Positions 15,260-18,576 of a stretch of DNA of 18,576 bases are shown one piece after another. Below the pieces are notes generated by a model that saw only the letters and a list, made by a program, of their open reading frames with translations, searched no databases and had not been told where the DNA came from. The translations under genes were made by a program, and so were the position numbers. Origin of the DNA: JAHELQ01 sp965603365 (GTDB lineage Bacteria > Acidobacteriota > Aminicenantia > UBA2199); the NCBI GenBank assembly GCA_965603365.1, contig CBFDCR010000095.1, positions 1-18,576 of the forward strand. The letters are read 5' to 3'. The first letter of the stretch is position 1, and the number at the start of each line of letters is the position of its first letter.

Positions 15260-15601
15260 TTAAAAGCAGGCGGCCCAGCAGGAAGCGGCCTTCTCCTCGG
15301 TAAAAGGATGGCTCTTCTCGGCCGAACATTTAAACGCGCGCGCTATCTGTCTTAATTCTTTCTTCATCGTCCCCTGAACGATTGAAGATAGAGCCCGGGC
15401 CCACCACTTCAGGGGGTACACAAAGGAGATCTCCCGAAATACCACCCCTCCCTGCACCGGCTCCAGAATTTTTAAGTTGTCTCTCAAGGCGAAATTGCCG
15501 CGGTCCTCCACGAGTCGGCCCCGCTGAAACCATATATTGCCGGAAGTCGTACTGGAAAAGGAGAGGATGAATTCCTGGAGAGCCGGAAGGGGACAGGCCA
15601 C
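15260..15601 (-). pseudogene. Probable decayed SRPBCC (polyketide cyclase/START-like) gene
   Basis: The minus-strand frame of 113 codons starts only at a GTG, has an in-frame stop close upstream and no good ribosome site. Its second half reads like the C-terminus of SRPBCC proteins: LKILEPVQGGVVFREISFVYP (an E-P-V-x-GG strand pair) then a long helix with SIVQGTMKKELRQIARAF. The usual N-terminal strand seems to lie in a neighbouring frame (VQTYKLYPGEKWPVP, about 15597-15641). The two frames would join near the CCCC run at about 15590-15600, so a one-base indel may have broken it. The middle of the domain also looks shortened. SRPBCC proteins bind hydrophobic ligands. A short functional gene cannot be excluded. 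Confidence 0.4.
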
Positions 15602-15621
15602 TTTTCCCCAGGATAAAGTTT

Positions 15622-15872
15622 ATACGTTTGCACCTTTGCACGCACCGAGGCAGATTTTTTAACACATTTTAGAGGAAAGGTCCAGGACCCGAAAACCCCC
15701 ATCAATAAAGGGTTTCCAGGAAAACCGAAAATAAACACCCAGACTTACAACAAAAAAAACACAACTATGATGATAAAAAACCTGATCCAGTGACTAAAAT
15801 TGTGGAAGGCTCTCAAAAAACTAATGACACGAAATCTTCAAAATTAGAATTGCTGAATGCCAGTAAAATAAT
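15622..15872. other. AT-rich gene-free stretch before the exported operon
   Basis: No gene is supported here. A plus-strand frame without an ATG stays open for 57 codons and ends at the TGA inside the TTGACA box (15874-15876). Its hydrophilic, Lys/Asp-rich peptide (for example DDKKPDPVTKIVEGSQK) could be the tail of a lost gene. Base composition changes here from the GC-rich efflux operon to the AT-rich operon that follows. Confidence 0.4.
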
Positions 15873-15901
15873 TTGACATTCATCGGGATGTCTGTTATAG
15901 T
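15873..15901 (+). promoter_or_regulatory. Near-consensus sigma-70-type promoter for the exported four-gene operon
   Basis: TTGACA (15873-15878) is exact, the spacer is 17 bases, and TATAGT (15896-15901) differs from TATAAT at one base. Transcription would begin near 15908, so the leader is only about ten bases and holds little beyond the GGAGG ribosome site. Expression is probably strong, and no leader-based control is possible. Confidence 0.8.
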
Positions 15902-15918
15902 TCATATTTGGAGGTAAG

Positions 15919-16635
15919 ATGTGGCAATGGTGTGAGTTAGGGAAAAGAAATCATGTGTTTAAAGTAAACAAGGTAGTGTTAGGTATAATCTTTTTTTTCG
16001 TTTTTTATTGCGTTAGTACAGCATCAGATGTAATATCCAATATTAGTGAGAATGCTCTAAATCATTATGCAATGTCAGTCGGCCCAATTCAAAAAAAAAC
16101 ATTCAGGATAATAAATTTAAGATTCCCGGTCTTTGCTTATCCAGACTATGCCGACAATTATACATCCGGCGACTTGTATTTTCCTCAAATGAAGCTTCAA
16201 CTCTTTGTGGGTTTTGTATATCTTCCTCTATTGGGGGACAACCTGCATTGGAGTATCCAGGCTCCAGGCTTTGAAATTTCTGAATCTGGAATTAAATTCA
16301 GGGCAATAGTTCAAGCCAAATATTTAGGCCAGCATTTTTATAGAGCCATAGTTTTACCTGCTGAGCTAACCCATAATCGAGGTAGAGGGACTTTAGACCT
16401 TAATATTTCTGAAAAAAGTGTCCCCATCGAAATACCTTTTAAAGGAAGTGTCTATAAAGTTGAACAAGTAAATGTCGGGAAATATTACTCAACTTCAATT
16501 CCGATACAAGGGGCTTCATTTTCGTTCGACTTACCTGATAACACTACACGTACAATCCACACTAGAATATCCCTGGATAGGATTGAATATTTAGAAAGAA
16601 ATATAAAAATAAGATATAATATCATAGTTGAATAA
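15919..16635 (+). CDS. Exported beta-rich protein of unknown function, possible TULIP-like fold (operon gene 1)
   Basis: Not recognised. GGAGG (15910-15914) sits four bases before the ATG. The 238-residue product has an N-terminal hydrophobic helix (~19-35, VVLGIIFFFVFYCVSTAS) consistent with a signal peptide. It continues with a short helix (ISENALNHYAMSVGPI) and then mainly alternating beta-strand sequence, for example ISESGIKFRAIVQAKYLG and PIQGASFSFDLPDN, ending KIRYNIIVE. A helix beginning E-x-x-LN followed by long strands, with a pi-x-G segment, recalls YceB/DUF1439 and other tubular lipid-binding (TULIP) proteins. This is a structural guess. The order of elements is shared with the third operon gene (17308-17937). 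Few cysteines, no catalytic motif. AT-rich codon use differs from the efflux operon. Confidence 0.75.
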   Translation: MWQWCELGKRNHVFKVNKVVLGIIFFFVFYCVSTASDVISNISENALNHYAMSVGPIQKKTFRIINLRFPVFAYPDYADNYTSGDLYFPQMKLQLFVGFVYLPLLGDNLHWSIQAPGFEISESGIKFRAIVQAKYLGQHFYRAIVLPAELTHNRGRGTLDLNISEKSVPIEIPFKGSVYKVEQVNVGKYYSTSIPIQGASFSFDLPDNTTRTIHTRISLDRIEYLERNIKIRYNIIVE

Positions 16636-16645
16636 GGGTTGAGAA

Positions 16646-17272
16646 ATGGATGTTCAAAAGATTCAAATAGAGAAGACTTACAAAACAATTAGCGTTGCAA
16701 TTCTAGTCTTATGTGCCTTGTCTTGTTCGGTAACTTTTAAGGATCATATCCAACAAGACCAGGCTCTAGGTCCCGGAAAGCTTAAAAGTATTTATATAAC
16801 AGATAGGGACTTATCAAAAGGTATAGAAGAGATCGATATAAAAGCTGTTCTGGAAATTTTTAAAACAATTGAACAGGGTGATTCATATAAAGACGTGTTG
16901 AGATCAATGGAAAAATTCAATATATCCTTTCCCAGGCTTGAAACATTGACTTTCGATATAATCTTTTCTTTAATGAAAGAAGAACTCGACCAGATAAAGC
17001 TTCATTTAAAGAAGGGAAAAAAGTCGGAATATCTGAGCGAAAGATACGGAACTAAAATAAAACGGAAGGAGTTCTTAAAATATTGGAAAGATTTTAATCT
17101 TCAGATTAAACGGGCTTTTGTAAAACGTGGAGGGATGTGTCAATTTAAAAAAAACAAAAAAGTAATTTTAAAATACGAGACCCAATTAAGAGAGCATGTG
17201 ATCCCATTGATAAAAGGGAGACAGATGAGATATGAAACCAAAAACGAAAAGAAGCAAAATAATAATAAGTAA
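16646..17272 (+). CDS. Putative lipoprotein of unknown function, lysine-rich (operon gene 2)
   Basis: Not recognised. The 208-residue product begins with a hydrophobic segment (~15-27, ISVAILVLCALSC). Cys27 in ALSC is a plausible though non-ideal lipobox cysteine. The rest is helical and charged, with EIDIKAVLEIFKTIEQGDSY, a segment around SLMKEELDQIKLHLKKGKK, and a Lys/Asn-rich C-terminus ending KKQNNNK. No catalytic motif is visible. The ATG at 16646 lies 10 bases after the preceding stop, and an AAGGG (16634-16638) overlapping that stop serves as ribosome site, so the genes are probably translationally linked. A periplasmic or membrane-tethered helper of the neighbouring beta-rich proteins is possible; that is inference from context only. 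Confidence 0.7.
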   Translation: MDVQKIQIEKTYKTISVAILVLCALSCSVTFKDHIQQDQALGPGKLKSIYITDRDLSKGIEEIDIKAVLEIFKTIEQGDSYKDVLRSMEKFNISFPRLETLTFDIIFSLMKEELDQIKLHLKKGKKSEYLSERYGTKIKRKEFLKYWKDFNLQIKRAFVKRGGMCQFKKNKKVILKYETQLREHVIPLIKGRQMRYETKNEKKQNNNK

Positions 17273-17307
17273 AATGGGAGAATATTTTAAATGGAGATCA
17301 GAGAGTG

Positions 17308-17937
17308 ATGAATATGAATAACAAGAAACTTCATTTTTGGGGTAAACTCGGGAGGCGATCTGTAGGAACAACCTGTCTGATTGCGTTTTTCCTGTTTTTT
17401 TTAGTAGCCAATCTTAAACCTCAAACATCTATGACAGAATTTGTTGTTAATGAATCCACTCTAAATAAAATATTACGTGCCATTGGTGATGTTTGGGGAA
17501 CAGACGGTACTTATTCGGTAGGTGTTTGGGCTCTAAAGTTAAAAGGAACTGTAAAATACAAACTTTATAATAATTATTGTGACATATCTGAGTCAAGTTT
17601 TAAAATAAAAGGTAAAATTAGAATTAGTTGGAGAGATTTATCTTATAGTGATTCTTACAGTGCCAGCGCATCACTCTCTTATGATAATAGTCAGAGAAAG
17701 CTAAAATTAAGAATAAGTTCAGTAGATATTAGAATAAGGTTTATGAAAATTACTTTTGGGAATTATACGGTTAGAATTCCTTTTGATATGGGATTACCAA
17801 TCACGGGATTTCGGCTATCTGTGCGTAATGTAAATGAAATCCTGCGAAATATTAAAGTATACCCCGCTGGAGTTAGAATTTCCAGGCATAGCGGTTATAT
17901 AAAATTTAAACTTGATCCGAGGTTCCGGGATGAATAA
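17308..17937 (+). CDS. Exported beta-rich protein of unknown function, likely distant paralogue of operon gene 1 (operon gene 3)
   Basis: Not recognised. About 209 residues with a hydrophobic helix near residues 20-38 (TTCLIAFFLFFLVANL), a signal peptide or anchor. The mature part starts with a helix (NESTLNKILRAIGDV). Ser/Lys/Arg-rich strands follow (ISESSFKIKGKIRISW, SDSYSASASLSY, KLKLRISSVDIRIRF), then LPITGFRLSV and a final GYIKFKL strand. This order mirrors the gene at 15919: E-x-x-LN helix, an ISES strand, P-I-x-G segment and closing I/K-rich strand. The start is uncertain: GTG 17305, ATG 17308 and ATG 17314 are all in frame, and the purine-rich GGAG at 17293-17296 and GAGAG at 17301-17305 do not decide between them. 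Its stop overlaps the next gene by eight bases. Confidence 0.7.
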   Translation: MNMNNKKLHFWGKLGRRSVGTTCLIAFFLFFLVANLKPQTSMTEFVVNESTLNKILRAIGDVWGTDGTYSVGVWALKLKGTVKYKLYNNYCDISESSFKIKGKIRISWRDLSYSDSYSASASLSYDNSQRKLKLRISSVDIRIRFMKITFGNYTVRIPFDMGLPITGFRLSVRNVNEILRNIKVYPAGVRISRHSGYIKFKLDPRFRDE

Positions 17938-18505
17938 ATTAATGAGTCACAACTTAATTTTGAATTTACTAAAATTTTATTTATTAACATTAGTATTAGT
18001 AGCCCTCTCTTCGTGTGGTTGGTCTGTTGGCGATTCTAATACAGAAGCAGAAGATACTTCACCACAGCAAACTTGTAGTGGAGAATCTCCTTCAAATAAT
18101 GCAAAACCCTACTCCATTGTTTTTAAATTTCGAGGCCCCCAAAATAGGGGCTGTGTATTAGCTTCTGGATATGGTTATGGGGTTGAACCTGTTTTTGCCA
18201 ATAGCCTGGACGAAGCAAAATCTTGTGCATTAAAGAATATAGGAGATCCGGGAGGAGATCGGTATGAAGCTATAGAAGAAAAGAATCTCCGTATATTCGT
18301 TATCCTAAGTAAATCAGGGGAATTCACTTGCACAGAACATTATCCTGTCTATTCATTTTCTTCCCAGGACGCTATTTCCTGTCTTAAATCAACTTATTGC
18401 AGTAATTGTAGTTATCTGGATATTACAGATCAGGTAGTAACGCCTCGCGGAATAGAAGTCGCACTAATAGAACAGATTAAGAAGGCATGGTGCCAAAAAC
18501 CCTAG
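17930..18505 (+). CDS. Cysteine-rich lipoprotein with internal duplication, unknown function (operon gene 4)
   Basis: Not recognised. ATG 17930 lies inside the end of the previous gene, and GAGG (17919-17922) is seven bases upstream, so the 191-residue form is preferred over an earlier TTG. A signal peptide ends in a lipobox LSSC with Cys29, so a lipid-anchored protein is expected. A Ser/Thr/Glu-rich linker (~30-60) leads to a globular part with eight further cysteines (49, 75, 99, 134, 151, 157, 160, 188), an even number that suggests disulfides in the periplasm. Two segments match: PVFANSLDEAKSC (87-99) and PVYSFSSQDAISC (139-151), indicating a duplicated half-domain. The 8-base overlap with gene 3 implies coupled translation. 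Confidence 0.75.
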   Translation: MNKLMSHNLILNLLKFYLLTLVLVALSSCGWSVGDSNTEAEDTSPQQTCSGESPSNNAKPYSIVFKFRGPQNRGCVLASGYGYGVEPVFANSLDEAKSCALKNIGDPGGDRYEAIEEKNLRIFVILSKSGEFTCTEHYPVYSFSSQDAISCLKSTYCSNCSYLDITDQVVTPRGIEVALIEQIKKAWCQKP

Positions 18506-18509
18506 ATTT

Positions 18510-18533
18510 GGAAAATGTGCGGGAAAATGTGCG
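18510..18533. repeat. Perfect 12-bp tandem duplication after the operon
   Basis: GGAAAATGTGCG occurs twice in direct contact (18510-18521 and 18522-18533), directly after the last gene. CTAGATTTGG (18502-18511) also has a near copy, CTAGATTGG, at about 18561-18569. The rest of the tail to 18576 shows nothing else; no terminator hairpin is seen. Confidence 0.6.
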
Positions 18534-18576
18534 CAGTGCAAGACTATGTGACTTTGTGATCTAGATTGGTGCCGAG

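Noticed and set aside
15330..15738. Minus-strand frames of 111 and 84 codons beside the SRPBCC remnant
   Set aside because: Neither is a gene on its own; only a short part of the second resembles the SRPBCC N-terminus and was folded into the pseudogene call.
15707..15876. 57-codon open plus-strand stretch before the exported operon
   Set aside because: No ATG, no ribosome site, and it ends inside the promoter; at best a lost gene tail.
18506..18576. tRNA gene at the right edge
   Set aside because: No cloverleaf arms or TTCGA-type T-loop could be found in the remaining bases.

Overview
The window comes from a diderm (Gram-negative-type) bacterium. It encodes a complete inner-membrane/periplasm/outer-membrane efflux system with a TolC-like channel, several signal peptides and lipoproteins, and a DnaE1-type replicative polymerase. 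The mix of DUF4388, DUF1579, split MacA/LolD-like/MacB-permease/TolC genes and many degraded genes would suit an uncultured lineage such as Aminicenantes/Acidobacteriota or a deltaproteobacterial relative. That placement is a low-confidence inference from gene style, not a phylogeny.

Layout. (1) Positions 1-660 are debris: the end of an AIPR-like (abortive-infection/phage-resistance) reading frame, a collapsed DUF5615 PIN-like toxin with only its two termini left, and an 8-bp tandem repeat beside the dnaE stop. (2) Positions 662-6324, minus strand, hold a housekeeping block DUF4388 - guaA - dnaE, led by a promoter with perfect TTGACA and TATAAT boxes. (3) Positions 6325-6727 are a divergent promoter region. 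(4) Positions 6728-8962 encode an unusual 744-residue membrane receptor-like protein: a type-1 periplasmic-binding domain, three transmembrane helices and a charged helical cytoplasmic domain that resembles no output module I know. (5) Positions 9068-13936 are a tight macA - ABC ATPase - macB permease - tolC operon for a tripartite efflux pump, every gene with a good Shine-Dalgarno site. (6) Positions 14000-14287 hold a striking non-coding array of 14 contiguous 20/21-bp units built from interchangeable half-modules, followed by a possible terminator. (7) Positions 14639-15241 encode an exported DUF1579 protein with its own promoter. (8) Positions 15260-15601, minus strand, look like a decayed SRPBCC-family gene. 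(9) Positions 15919-18505 form an AT-rich four-gene operon with a near-consensus promoter. All four products carry export signals: two beta-rich proteins that look like distant paralogues with a possible TULIP/YceB-like lipid-binding layout, and two putative lipoproteins, one rich in cysteine and internally duplicated. I do not recognise any of the four.

The best candidates for undescribed biology are the exported four-gene operon, the periplasmic-binding receptor with an unknown cytoplasmic domain, and the two-module repeat array. All names rest on reading motifs by eye; no database search was possible.
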